Of a stretch of DNA of 64,000 bases, positions 20,878 to 31,299 are shown one piece after another. Numbering within the stretch: position 1 is the stretch's first letter; each line of letters starts with the position of its first letter. This DNA is from Phymatolithon calcareum (taxonomy: Eukaryota; Rhodophyta; Florideophyceae; Hapalidiales). The stretch is from positions 558,001-622,000 of the forward strand of contig OZ345352.1 in the NCBI GenBank assembly GCA_977006965.1. The letters run 5' to 3'. The notes under the pieces are model-generated. The model worked only from the letters and a program-made list of their open reading frames with translations, made no database searches and was not told where the DNA came from. The position numbers and the translations under genes were made by a program.

Positions 20878-21825
20878 ATGAGTTCAAGCATGTTCGCCGT
20901 GCTCTTCGCGGCCCTCGTCGCATCCGCAGCGGCCGCAGCGGCCAAGGCGTCAGTGAACTGCACCGGCGAGATGACGAGCAGCTATGACGGCGATGTGTAC
21001 ATCAGGGATAAGAAGACGTGTTATATTCGCGATGGTGTGAAGATCACCGGGTCCGTGTACATGAGCGATGGGGCAAACCTGGAAACAACCGGAGTGGTGG
21101 AAATTGCCGGCCCCTTCGGCATTCTCGGAGTAGGTGCGGGCTATCTGAATCTTAATGGCAAGCTAAAGGTTGAGAAGATCGACATGTTCAACGGTACGGA
21201 AGTTTCGCATGCTTACGTTAACGGCGCCACAGTTGGTTTGGGCGGTCTCAAGGTTGAGGCTTGCACCGGTGATCTTGTCATTTGCGACTCTATTGTGCCT
21301 GACGTGCTGGAGTACAAGGAGTGCAAGGGTAACTTCGTTGCCCATAAGGATTGGTATGCCATTAATGGGTGGATCGGTTGCGGGTCGAACAAGTTCCTCG
21401 GTGATGTCAAGATTGACACGATTGATGGCGACGTGAGCATTGTCGATTCCGACTCTGAGGCGGGCGAGCTTAACATTAAGGGAACCGTTGGAAAGGTCTT
21501 GCTGAAGGATATTGACGTCAAGGTTATGAAGATTGAGGCGAACCAGGGTAAGGTTTATCTGGAAGACGTTGAGGGCTACGAGGGTGAGATCAAGGAGAAT
21601 ATTGGCGGCGTTCATCTGTACGATTTGGAATTCAAGAAACTCAACTGCGTCGACAATGTCGGTCTTACTGGAAACGACAACGAGGTCGTTTACCCGTTGG
21701 GTCAGTGTACCGGCAGGGGCTTCTTGGACGATGATGATGACTTCTTTGACGATGACTACTTCGAGGATGACTTGTTCGATGATGACGATGATGGGTTCTT
21801 CGGGTTCTTCAATAGATTCTTTTAG
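20878..21825 (+). CDS. Secreted probable beta-solenoid protein, paralogue 3 with acidic tail
   Basis: A 315-residue member of the solenoid family. The signal peptide is MSSSMFAVLFAALVASAAAA, followed by the N-terminal NCTGEM block with the second Cys in KKTCYIRDG. The repeats continue as GSVYMSDGANLETTG, YLNLNGKLKVEKIDMFNG, GDLVICDS, the block WYAINGWIGC, GDVSIVDSDSEAGELNIKG, KLNC and GQC. After the last family Cys it has a unique tail of about 35 residues made of Asp runs mixed with Phe (DDDDDFFDDDYFEDDLFDDD, then GFFGFFNRFF). The start is chosen for the signal peptide, although the frame is open 83 codons upstream. It is tandem with paralogue 4. Confidence 0.82.
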   Translation: MSSSMFAVLFAALVASAAAAAAKASVNCTGEMTSSYDGDVYIRDKKTCYIRDGVKITGSVYMSDGANLETTGVVEIAGPFGILGVGAGYLNLNGKLKVEKIDMFNGTEVSHAYVNGATVGLGGLKVEACTGDLVICDSIVPDVLEYKECKGNFVAHKDWYAINGWIGCGSNKFLGDVKIDTIDGDVSIVDSDSEAGELNIKGTVGKVLLKDIDVKVMKIEANQGKVYLEDVEGYEGEIKENIGGVHLYDLEFKKLNCVDNVGLTGNDNEVVYPLGQCTGRGFLDDDDDFFDDDYFEDDLFDDDDDGFFGFFNRFF

Positions 21826-24773
21826 ATATTTGTAAAGTGGTTGTTTGCACCTGATTGACTATTTTTCTGTCGTGCCTTCAAAGTTGGTTCTGCGTCATCC
21901 GGGAAGTTTTGTATTTGGCTATTGATCGTGCATGAAGCGTTGCCATTCCTTGGGGCTTGTCAACAATTGTGTATCAATAGTAGGTAGGTTCGGCCATGGT
22001 GACGAGATGCGGCGTTAGCCTTTCCTTGCCTGCTTCTTGTGTGCGTTTATGTATCCCTGCTTTCTTCTGCATGGGTGCTTTATACTTCCAGCACAGGTTC
22101 CGTTACAGGTCCGGTGTGTAGTCCCGGGGGTTCGGAGGGCAGGCCGATGGACGTTCCACCCTTGGTCTTCTCTCATTGATAGGTAAAACTAACGTACTAT
22201 CGTATGGCGCTGGTGATCTTCGATACTAAATTTGGACAATAACATCTTCAGGGACGCCGCTGTTTGCTGTTTTTGTCTCTCGCATATCAATAAGGGCATG
22301 GGCGCTCAGGCTCAGTACTGCTTCGGTGGTGGCTGAGGTTGGTTTTTGGCCTACTCCAGGAACGGGTCGTATATGCTGTTTTGCCTTCTCCGGGTAATGA
22401 AGGATTTCCGAAATGGACTGCGTAGTTTTATTAAAATCCCATCCTTCGTAAAGTACGCTTTGACATACAAGTCCGATCTACGGCTTCCCTCGTCGGGTGA
22501 GGTGAGGCCATTCGACCTTGCATGTCGCTTCCGATTTCGGACCGTCGTACAGTATGTACCCGATTGCGCGGTATCCGGTGCTGCTTCAGTCACAAGTGGT
22601 GGCGTGATCCCCCTGGGTGTCCTGGCGGGTGTGTGGATAAGGGCGGCACGCAGGTCCTCTTTTTGGTAGGGGTTTTCCAACCCATGACGTACGTAGGTGA
22701 TACGGTGAGGGCACAGACGGGGATTTTCGTAGTTGAAGAAGGGAAAATGGGCATTCGGAGGCGCTCTTGGCTCGTTGCTCTCCATATCGCTGGCGTGAGC
22801 CGCGTCCGCATTGTGATACTTGCATCATGGTCACGAATCTGCTGGCCTCCTCTGTAGCGTTTTGTAATGCATCAGATCAACCCTCCTTCATGACTGGGAG
22901 TCGTGGAAGTCTGAAGTTACAGTAGCAGACCGCAAAGGCATTGAATTGCTATCCAAGATTACTGCAAGACTCATGTCCTCCGCATCGACAAGGGCCGCAT
23001 GGTGCGCCAGGTTGCTAGCGTATACCACGACAACTCCAGATAAAAGGACGTGCTCCACCCAGACACTGAAGGGGTACTTATATCAGCTGGTAGACATAGA
23101 TGGGAGAAAACGGGTGAATGTTCAAAATGTCTAGTGACACAATTACGTTCCCCTTCCATGGCGTAACTTCATGACTTTTTCCATGACCGAATCTTAAGTG
23201 CCGAAGACGCGATGGCCGTTTGTTCTCACCAGGCAAACCATGAAGCCTCTACGAACGTATGCCTTATGATACCTATCTAAAAAGAAATAGCTAGATGACA
23301 ATAGGGTCTCGTCTTTCTCCACCTGCATAACTGCTTGATCCGCCGAGATTGGGCAAAGTGTTTTGGCATCTCTAGTTCTAACTTTACAGAGCGCACACTT
23401 GTTGCATTTTTGCAAAATGGAATTGGAGTCCAGTTGTTAGTGGACAGTCCTCAATCCTCTTAATGGCACGGCCACTTTCCGCGCCCATTCATTGACACTG
23501 TAACTCAGCGCGGTAAACTTTACAGTACAGTACTCGACAGGGACATGGGGTCCCCACTGCTGCGGAAGGCCTTGTTGGCGCTTCTATGAAGTTCGTACGT
23601 TCCAATGAATCAAGTTAGCACGTCAAGCTGCAATACGACTCCTTGACGCGGGCTTGCAGAGCGTAGCGATGTCTTGAATGGGCAACCATGCAGGCAAGCA
23701 CGACTGTACACTCTGACGGGAAGGCGGTAACATTTAACCAATAATACTGTGATGTATGGTCACTACTGTAACACGAGCTTGATGCTGTGCACTATACGTA
23801 GGGGTGCAGTTGGCACGGAATAGTATCTGGTCCAATGACAAAACATGAAGGTGACATAAGCGTTTCAGCCAATAATTATTCATATTATTCATATTGAGCA
23901 CACATTCATTTAGCTTTACAGTATCCGTTGTACACGTGGTACATAACGTAACATTAAATGTTCCCTTGGCCCGACAGCTTTGCAACGCTTGTGATACGCT
24001 CATTCAAAATTGGTCCTCAAAGTGTGTGCACAAATTTGTACGTAAACCGGTGCTCTCCCTTGCTGCATGATGTCGTAGAAACTACTGTACAGTGCAGACT
24101 AGGCTGGACAACGTTGCTGACGGTAGGACAGATTTTGAACGAGTCCGCTGGACGAAAATAGGAACAACTTTTGGCCCGGGCGGAGCACTTGCTATTAAAA
24201 AACGCACAATTTGTGTAATCAAAACGATGCAGATCAACGATTGAGAACGCAAGGCAAACCTACCGTATCATATGCTGCAGGAGCTTCGGGATATTTGTAC
24301 GAAAGAGTTTCAAAACAGCAATGTTTCAGAAACAATTCGCGGCCCAAGACGAGCATCTATTTGAATGATCTCTCTGGACGGATGCGCTTATGAAACAGCA
24401 GCAACACAATTATGATGATGCCATCATGTCCTTTCATACTTTCCGTGCTCGCACTCTACGTAGCTCAAAATTCAATGCACGACATTCAATCGACAAAATT
24501 TGAAAACCTTACCGTATTGTTGATATCACATCAAATTCGCCCCCTTTCAAACGAATGACACCATGCCCTAGCACGTACAGTTGATACGGGTCCGCTCCCC
24601 ATCCGCAATTGTCTTTTGAAAATAACCTACATATGTACTAATACAGTACAGTACATACATACTTTGTTAAACCAAACAAGACAGGAACCGTAATTTAATT
24701 TGAAAGAAATATGCACTCCGCACATTCCTCCACGGCGTGTGCGCGGCTGTAACAGCCATCGCCGCTCCACCTT
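21826..24773. other. Intergenic region of about 3 kb
   Basis: Overlapping ORFs on both strands at 22346-22857 have no motif or start context. I see no gene, transposon ends or long repeats. TACAGTA/TACTGTA words are frequent, for example near 23519, 24082 and 24642. Confidence 0.5.
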
Positions 24774-24780
24774 TATAAAT
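24774..24780 (+). promoter_or_regulatory. TATA box of solenoid paralogue 4
   Basis: TATAAAT about 60 bp before the ATG at 24839, leaving a short leader. Confidence 0.55.
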
Positions 24781-24838
24781 TCTCCTCCCAGTCTTCGCCA
24801 CGTTTCCCAAATCGTGCGCGAGCATCCTTCTCTGCGTC

Positions 24839-25678
24839 ATGACTTCCTTCCCCATCTTTCTTGCCGCCATCGCGCTGGTAGCGGCGTCTGTCTCCGCGCA
24901 TGACTGCTCCACCCCGATCTCCAGCCACGTGAACGGCGACGTGCACGTGAACGGCGGCACTTGCTATCTCAAGGACGGCGCCGTGATTAACGGCAGCGTG
25001 TACCTGAAGAAGGGTGCCAACCTACATTCGCGCGGCGAGGTGCACATTCTCGGTTTGGGAGGCATCAACGGGCGGAAGAACGGCTGGCTTGATGTCGCCG
25101 GCGCGCTCACGGTGGAGCAGATCGATCTCTTCAAGTGCAAAAGCGTTTCATTGTACGACGCAACGATTACGAAGGGCGAACTGAAGGTTGAGGCGTGCAC
25201 GGGTGACGGTATTCTTTGCGGCAGCAGTGTTAGGGATGTGGTGGAATGGAAGGAGAATATCGGTGATTTCACTGCCGTTGAGAACTGGTGGAGTATCAAG
25301 GGATTATGGGGATGCACAACGAATAAGTATTACCGCGATTTCAAGATCGAGTTTCTCACCGGAAATGTTAAGATTGTTGACCAGGAACTCGAGACGGGTG
25401 AACTTTACATCAAAGGTGTCACCGGGTCGGTTGTCTTGAAGGATGTGGAGGCGAATAAGATGAAGTTTGAAAGAAATCAAGGGGAGGTTTATCTGTATGA
25501 TGTTGAGGGGTACGAGGCGGAAATTAAGGAGAACCCGGGCACTGTGAAACTCTACGATGTCGAATTTGAGAAGCTCAACTGTGTGGGCAACGGCAATCTG
25601 GTAGGGTACGACAATGAATTCAAACTAGGGTATGGGCAATGTCAGGTACCATCGTTGGAAGAAGGAGGGTGGTGGTAG
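24839..25678 (+). CDS. Secreted probable beta-solenoid protein, paralogue 4
   Basis: 279 residues, the same length as paralogue 1 and its closest relative here. The signal peptide MTSFPIFLAAIALVAASVSA is followed by HDCSTP and GGTCYLKDG. The solenoid-like steps are INGSVYLKKGANLHSRGEV, GWLDVAGALTVEQIDLF, ITKGELKVEACTGDGILCGS, then the block NWWSIKGLWGC, followed by GNVKIVDQELETGELYIKG and GEVYLYDVEGYEAEIKEN; it ends with KLNC and GQC. The start lies 60 bp after a TATA box and at the first residue of the signal peptide. Function unknown; it is inferred to be extracellular. Confidence 0.84.
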   Translation: MTSFPIFLAAIALVAASVSAHDCSTPISSHVNGDVHVNGGTCYLKDGAVINGSVYLKKGANLHSRGEVHILGLGGINGRKNGWLDVAGALTVEQIDLFKCKSVSLYDATITKGELKVEACTGDGILCGSSVRDVVEWKENIGDFTAVENWWSIKGLWGCTTNKYYRDFKIEFLTGNVKIVDQELETGELYIKGVTGSVVLKDVEANKMKFERNQGEVYLYDVEGYEAEIKENPGTVKLYDVEFEKLNCVGNGNLVGYDNEFKLGYGQCQVPSLEEGGWW

Positions 25679-26333
25679 ATTAGTGGGAGAGGTACTGTGC
25701 CCGAGTAGAATACATTATATGAATTTCGATGAAGTAAAAACGCAACCCACCCGCCATTGAGGCGGGGCACATTAATGACATGGCGGTGCTCTCTCCGCAT
25801 GTTTTCCAGATCCAAGACGACAATCGAGCTCGCACAGTCGCTAGACAGGGGTACGAAAGAACTCATGACTTTCGGCACCGTCGATAACGGGGCTACGGAG
25901 GACCCGGATGACCACGGACTACATCCGCGCACTTCAATCTTATAAATCAGGAATGCTCAAAGGAGATCCATGGGGACAACCGCGCCTTCAGTTAATTTGC
26001 CGGGAGCTTGTAAAGCAAAGTGTGTCAAGGAGTCGCGACATCCCCTGCCAAGGTGGTCCAGTCCATGCTCCCTCCAGTGAAAGTCCAAGCATTCCGTGAA
26101 ACGTTTGAATGGCCAGGGAATTACTGTGTTGTCCAGTGTAAATTAATCAAACTTGTGATATGATAAGTTTAGTTCGTCTCAGAAACGGCTTCAGGGAAGC
26201 GAGGAAATAGTTTTTGAATTTTATGGACCTGGTACTCGATATTGGTTATCACGAATGATCAAGGGTGCAGGTCGATGAACTTTTCAATTTTTATCATATC
26301 CAATGGGCCAAGGGTTGTCAGCATCCTTTGTCA
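25679..26333. other. Intergenic region
   Basis: No gene or repeat that I can support. Confidence 0.5.
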
Positions 26334-26419
26334 ATCAGCATTTCCCGCCAAAATGACGTTTTGGCGGGAAATGCTGATCGAGCAAGGGTACATTACTATT
26401 AATGTACCCTTGCTCGATC
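26334..26419. repeat. Two abutting near-perfect hairpins
   Basis: 26334-26378 has 20-base arms (ATCAGCATTTCCCGCCAAAA and complement) around a 5-base loop. 26376-26419 has 20-base arms (GATCGAGCAAGGGTACATTA and complement) around a 4-base loop. They overlap by three bases. A weaker repeat of the second arm (GTACCCTTGC) follows at about 26474. Confidence 0.8.
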
Positions 26420-26539
26420 GCTTCATTCTTTTCTTTATTTTTTTTGAAAAAAGTAAAGATTTCAACAGTAACGTACCCTTGCAGCAAGGTATCATACCCG
26501 TGCTCGAAAAAATTGATCACAACTGCTCGCTCTCGGCAA

Positions 26540-26756
26540 GGGCCAATGAACGAATAGTTCTCAATCGGGAAAACGGGAAATTGAGAAAATGGGAACGCCA
26601 ATATTTCCAATAGAATACGTGCACTTGTGGAATTTGAACCTGAAGGAAGCAGAAGAAGTAAAATTTCACAAATGCAGGTTTTCTATTGGACGTACTCTCG
26701 TTCCCAATTTCTCATTTTCCCATTTTCCCGGTTGGGAACTATTCGTTCATCGGCCC
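26540..26756. mobile_element. Foldback MITE (family F), copy 2
   Basis: It starts GGGCCAATGAACGAATAG and ends with ATTCGTTCATCGGCC. The arms contain GGGAAATTGAGAAAATGGGA and CCAATAGAA, as in the copy at 14834. About 217 bp, no coding capacity. Confidence 0.75.
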
Positions 26757-26894
26757 CCGCGGAGTTTCAGGTAACGAGCATCTGCAGATCCGTACGAGTA
26801 TAAAATATCATGCCTATAGAAAAGCGGATTGTGTTCCGCGATTTCGTCAGGATAATGGTCGCTTAGGGTACCCAGGTGACCTAAAGACCCAAAT

Positions 26895-27040
26895 TGGGGT
26901 CTCCTTTACTGGAAAATTTAGGCCGAGTGCATCTTTTGCCTTCATATTCAGTCTCCTGTTCCATTTCCGTGGAACACAGTGCTCGTTGGAACGCTGCAAG
27001 CTCAATACAATCACTGATTCCAAAGTATGTAGCCAAAGTC
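26895..27040 (-). mobile_element. Family G retroposon ORF fragment
   Basis: The minus strand encodes YFGISDCIELAAFQRALCSTEM followed by EQETEYEGKR, matching the family G pieces at 3.2-3.4 kb and 50.8-51.0 kb. Its 3' end is not clear. Confidence 0.5.
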
Positions 27041-27175
27041 GATTTTCTCCACAGCGGGGCTCTTTTGAAATGACTCTTAATCCTCTCAGACGCGTAGTTC
27101 ATATATGTCTTGTTCGGTTGGTCTATGGGTGTTCTTATTGTCCGCCCTTCTTCTTCGGCCATCCAGTAATCAACT

Positions 27176-27628
27176 GTGTCCTCTAGTCGGCACTACTTCG
27201 ACACCATACCGCCTTCCACTTGTTTCAGCGCTTCATTGGGGTCCTCCTTGGCGAAGGAACAGCATTCCCGGAAAAAATCGGTACAAGCGTTAGCCAAAGT
27301 GTTATTAGCGACTTGGCTTAAGTTCAAGGAGCTGGCGAGCAAGTCAATCTTGGATCTGGCCTCCGCTCTGCAAGCGATTACTGAACATTTCGGAAATGCA
27401 TAAACAGAAGTCCAGCAACTGAAAGACAATAATGAACAGCTAACGGCTCGAATCAGTGCATTGGAAGCTACTCAGGGTCAAGATGCAAAACAGAATGCGA
27501 AACGGAACCAAACCACTGTGGATGCAAACACAAAGGAAGACGCATCACGGTCGTGTGTGGCAGTTGTGACGCCAGCACCACGAACCACATTGAAATCCAT
27601 GGAAAGGCAATCGAAGAGGAAGGAATGA
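27176..27628 (+). pseudogene. Possible retroelement ORF1-like fragment with coiled coil
   Basis: One reading frame, broken by a TAA at 27401-27403, encodes an Ala/Ser/Lys-rich segment followed by EVQQLKDNNEQLTARISALEA, heptad-like as in coiled coils of LINE ORF1 proteins or nucleic-acid binding proteins. It ends in a basic tail. It abuts an inverted family D tail. Origin uncertain. Confidence 0.3.
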
Positions 27629-27800
27629 AAATTTTTATTTAAAAGTTACGAACGCGCTTGAAGACGCATAGGGCAACTATGCGAGTGCCAAGAGGCCATA
27701 ATTATGGTCTGGCATTTGCGAATAGTGGGTGCGGCACGATCTGGTGGGATACAAAAACCTAACTCTCTCCAATTATCGGGCCTCGAGGGGGACAATACTC
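27628..27800 (-). mobile_element. Family D retroposon tail, inverted
   Basis: In minus orientation it shows the CCCCCTCGAGG block, the GTTTTTGTATCCCACCAGA block and GTAACTTTTAAATAAAAAT. The sequence on its 5' side (27800-28260) is GC-rich and unlike the D body at 31.5 kb. Confidence 0.65.
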
Positions 27801-28697
27801 TGGGCAAGCGCAACAAATGTTTAAGTGGCGATGGCGCAACTCTGCGAGCAAATTTCCACGAGCTCTCGGTTGTACCCTCGCCAACAGCCGATTTTTCCCA
27901 AGCTAGGTGCCCTGATGACGGTATTCATGGTGACCGTCTCCGTGTCATTCTTTCTTCTGGTGCCTGATGTCGTGCCACTCTGATGGTTATGCTACTGGTC
28001 CCACCGGTGCTGTTTCTGCTTGCGGAGGAAGCAGTGCTGCTGTTCTTTCTGCAGGATGCGATGGTGACGCTGCGACTTCTAGAAGAAGGGATAGCGCAAC
28101 ATGTTTTACGTCATGTGAGGACGATGTCGCCGCGATAGCCAACAATCGCACACGGGTAGAGTGCAATGTAAACCCATACGGTGGGGCTCCCGTCTCCATC
28201 GATGGCATTGGCGGGTCATTGGGAGTGTAGCACCAACGGGTGAATAACGAGGCCGAGTGAATTCGCTGAGCGTCTTTCTGGGCGTTTTAATGCGCGACAG
28301 TAGCTTCGTGCATTGATTCAGGTTGGGTCCGAGTTTCGCGCCATTTTAGATATCAGAAGTCGTTCTTGAGGGGTATCTAAGGGCAGACTGGATATTTGGC
28401 GGGAGCGAACAAACATGAACATGGAACCTTATTTTTTCGGGAAAGAGGTTAACTTTCCTTCCCTTCTCCTGGCGTGTGTTTCTGTAAACGCACGGCGCAT
28501 ATTTTTTTGCATTCAATTGCCAATTCAAAATTGACAAGTCACCAAAATTATGATAAAACGAACAAACACGAACATGCCGGCCTGTCTTGGGTCACTGTCA
28601 ATACTGCATCAACACTGTACATGATTTGTTCCGATGTATGATGGTTTTCCCAAGGTGACAACTTGCGGACACACTCCTAAGCACAATTCAACCTTTA
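27801..28697. other. GC-rich then AT-rich spacer
   Basis: ORFs on both strands at 27967-28230 lack motifs and may be retroposon body attached to the D tail. No gene supported. Confidence 0.4.
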
Positions 28698-28849
28698 CTA
28701 GTTTTACCGTTTTACATCATGGGCAGCACATATGTGCTACCCATGATGTAAAACGGTAAAACTAGAACTTCAGCAGGGATTTATGTAGAGAAAAAGAGTG
28801 CTGCCTAATTGCAGTACTCTTTTTCTCTACATAAAGCCCTGCTGAAGTT
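28698..28849. repeat. Two directly abutting long hairpins
   Basis: 28698-28765 folds with arms CTAGTTTTACCGTTTTACAT continuing through CATGGG and AGCACATATGTGCT at the tip. 28766-28849 folds with arms AACTTCAGCAGGG and TTTATGTAGAGAAAAAGAGT and their complements with one mismatch. The loop is about 16 bases. No base separates the two hairpins. Confidence 0.85.
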
Positions 28850-28946
28850 CTGACTAGCAAACTCGGCAAGGGAAGAAGTAAAGGACAAGGTCAAGAAGAC
28901 TTTGTTTTTCATCCCGACAATCTCTCACTGTATTCGACCGACACGG

Positions 28947-29005
28947 CCCTCAGGTGCAATGATAATTGACAATTGTCAGCTTCGATTAAAAATAAATCCC
29001 CATCT
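28947..29005 (+). mobile_element. Family C retroposon fragment
   Basis: TCAGGTGCAATGATAATTGA and the CAGCTTCGATTAAAAATAAA segment, about the last 60 bases of family C with a short substitution. Confidence 0.65.
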
Positions 29006-29211
29006 TTGAAGCGCTCTCGCTGGCCGAAACAATGCTCATAAACTGTATGAAAAATTTAATTATGTCGTGTGCACCGACGGGACTGCATCCAGTTTCAAGA
29101 AAATGTGTAGAAGCAAATGAAATATTTTCAAATATGAAGTCAGCAAAAGTTTCCAATGTTCGGCTCTAATCAATCATTACAGAAAAATGCTTACTGTGTT
29201 TCCTTCGAACA

Positions 29212-29582
29212 GTTTCAGCAGGGGAATGTTATGGGGGGGAGTAACACGGTTTTTTATTGTTTCAAAACTTGTCTGCAAAAGCATGACATTGATGTGCCGG
29301 CAAAAATTATGAGTTCAGGCTGTATCAATAATAACTCTTGTTTACAGAATATTTCTATTGTTTTTCACCACAAAATCGAATACTGCAACGAGAGCGACCG
29401 CTACATTGGCAACTCCCAATGTTCCGGGAACGAGGGCCATATTTTCAGCTTTCATTCTCCTTTTTATGAAGCAATTAATCTCTGCAAAATTATATCAAAC
29501 ACACACTATAGACGCAAATCCAAAAAATCGGTATGATAAGGGGTTCGTGTTACTCCCCCCCATAACACTCCCCTGGTTTCAG
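29212..29582. mobile_element. 357-bp MITE with 7-bp target duplication
   Basis: The inverted ends CAGGGGAATGTTATGGGG and the complement of CAGGGGAGTGTTATGGGG bound 29219-29575; the match continues through GGGAGTAACAC. The flanks are GTTTCAG at 29212-29218 and 29576-29582. The CAGGGG start and 7-8 bp duplication resemble the hAT superfamily. No transposase is encoded. Confidence 0.8.
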
Positions 29583-29608
29583 CTTCTCGTCAGGGCGCAA
29601 CGTGAATT

Positions 29609-30606
29609 TTAGGCCCGGTCTATACAGACTTTTTCGTGCCCGTGCTGTGCCCGTTTTGCTTCAATGTTGAATACGATTGGCTAAAATTTAGTGTAAGAAG
29701 GAGCTCTGGATGCAAAACGGGGGAGCAAAAGTTTAACCTCCTGGGCCGGTCGAAGGAGGTTCTGTGCCCGTGCCCGCTCATCATACGGGCAAATGGCGCC
29801 AAATTGTGGCCTTACACCTGCTGTCAAGAGTATAAGAGTATTGACAACCCCTTGAATACCCCTTGCCAAACGTGCCAGCGCACCACCACCTCAGTCGCTG
29901 CGCGGGAGCATGTATGCAAGCAATGAGCGGGGATTTGAAGTGGCACCTCGCCCTCCTCGGCACGCTCCTCGTTCTGCTCTTCGAGCTATCTGAGAGCAGT
30001 ATGTTGAAAGGCACTACGTGTACGATGAAAATGCGCTGCGCATCGAGAAGGCGGCACCGGAAGTCATTTCTTTTCACTCAATGACGCGGAATTCAAGCGA
30101 TGTTTCAGGATGGAAAGGCCTGTCTTTTTTAAACTTCTTCGCCTCGTTCGCCACCATCACTGTCGGGATTGATTTGCTCATTGACAGAATCAGGGCGATT
30201 GACATCTGCAGCATCCCTGATACCGCCGTCGACTTGATTCGATAGCGGTCTATCACCGACAGCATGTGAAACAGCGGATGACATGCCTGTGCGTGGTGCT
30301 GCCCATCTCGTAGCGTCCATTTCGCGAGGAGTGTACGACAGGCGGCGTCGCTAGTGGACATACATGTTTGTGGTATTGCCGGATGTATTGTACAACTCAT
30401 AAGTACGAGGCTAACTTCAAGTTAATACTGTAACGTTTCAGCAGCGATTGCGTACAGCAATGACAGACTGTCGCCGAACGAAAAATTCTCCCGTTCGGCG
30501 TATGGACAGCCACAGCATTTTGCCAATTTGCTTCAATTTACTGTAATAAATTGAAGCAAAACGGGCACAGCACGGGCACGAAAAAGTCTGTATAGACCGA
30601 GCCTTA
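29609..30606. mobile_element. Harbinger-like non-autonomous DNA transposon
   Basis: Terminal inverted repeats of about 55 bp (GGCCCGGTCTATACAGACTT, then GTGCCCGTGCTGTGCCCG and TTTTGCTTCAAT) bound 29612-30603 with few mismatches. The flanks are TTA on both sides (29609-29611, 30604-30606), matching the 3-bp TWA duplication of PIF/Harbinger elements. Internal ORFs on both strands show no transposase motif. A hairpin at 30527-30560 adjoins the right repeat. Confidence 0.72.
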
Positions 30607-31299
30607 CTATATTTGTTCCTTTGCCGATTTTGAAAAACTTTTGGTCTCGCGGCGCTAACTTTTTTGCCGCCTAGACGTTCGATTTTACCAAATTTGCAGT
30701 ATTCCTGTGGTAGTCTACAATCATTTTTAACTTTGACGGAGACAATAAGAAATTAAACAAGTCCTTTTCGAGATAATTGTCCATCTTTGTCGGTGATTCT
30801 TTTTCAAGATCAGAATTACAAAAAGTGCTCTACACTCCTTATTTCATCTCTTTTCTTTGATTTGTTTTGGTTTTTGCGTAACCTACGTTCTTGGCTCTCT
30901 ATAACAGTTTTCAAAATGCGAAGAACGGATCAGGAAGTGGTCTTAAACTGCGCGATTAAGGAGCTGTCCCGATTTTAGAAGGAACCCTTTGCTGAGAATT
31001 TCTAGAAAAAGTTGCCACGGCGAGAGGACTTTTTTTTGCTTAGCCAATTATGTACTGCCATAGCAGAAAGTGTCCAATGAGCTTCTCGGATTCCCAAGCT
31101 CATAAAAAATAAAAGTGAAAATCTAAGATGGGGGTGTATGTCCTAAAACAGAAATCCAATCCAATCCAGTCCCTCCATAATCCCAATTTCTCCAGTCTCT
31201 GACGCTGTGTCTTTCGGTCAATTGGCGCCTTTCTTTCTCTATTGCATGATATTTGAGCTGTTCTACAGCTACTGCACATCTAAGGGGCCTATACGGCGA
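30607..31299. other. AT-rich spacer
   Basis: No gene. A short family C tail (ACAGAAATCCAATCCAATCC) lies at about 31148-31167. Confidence 0.5.

Noticed and set aside
22346-22857. Overlapping ORFs of 107-144 codons on both strands
   Set aside because: Mutual shadows without supporting features.
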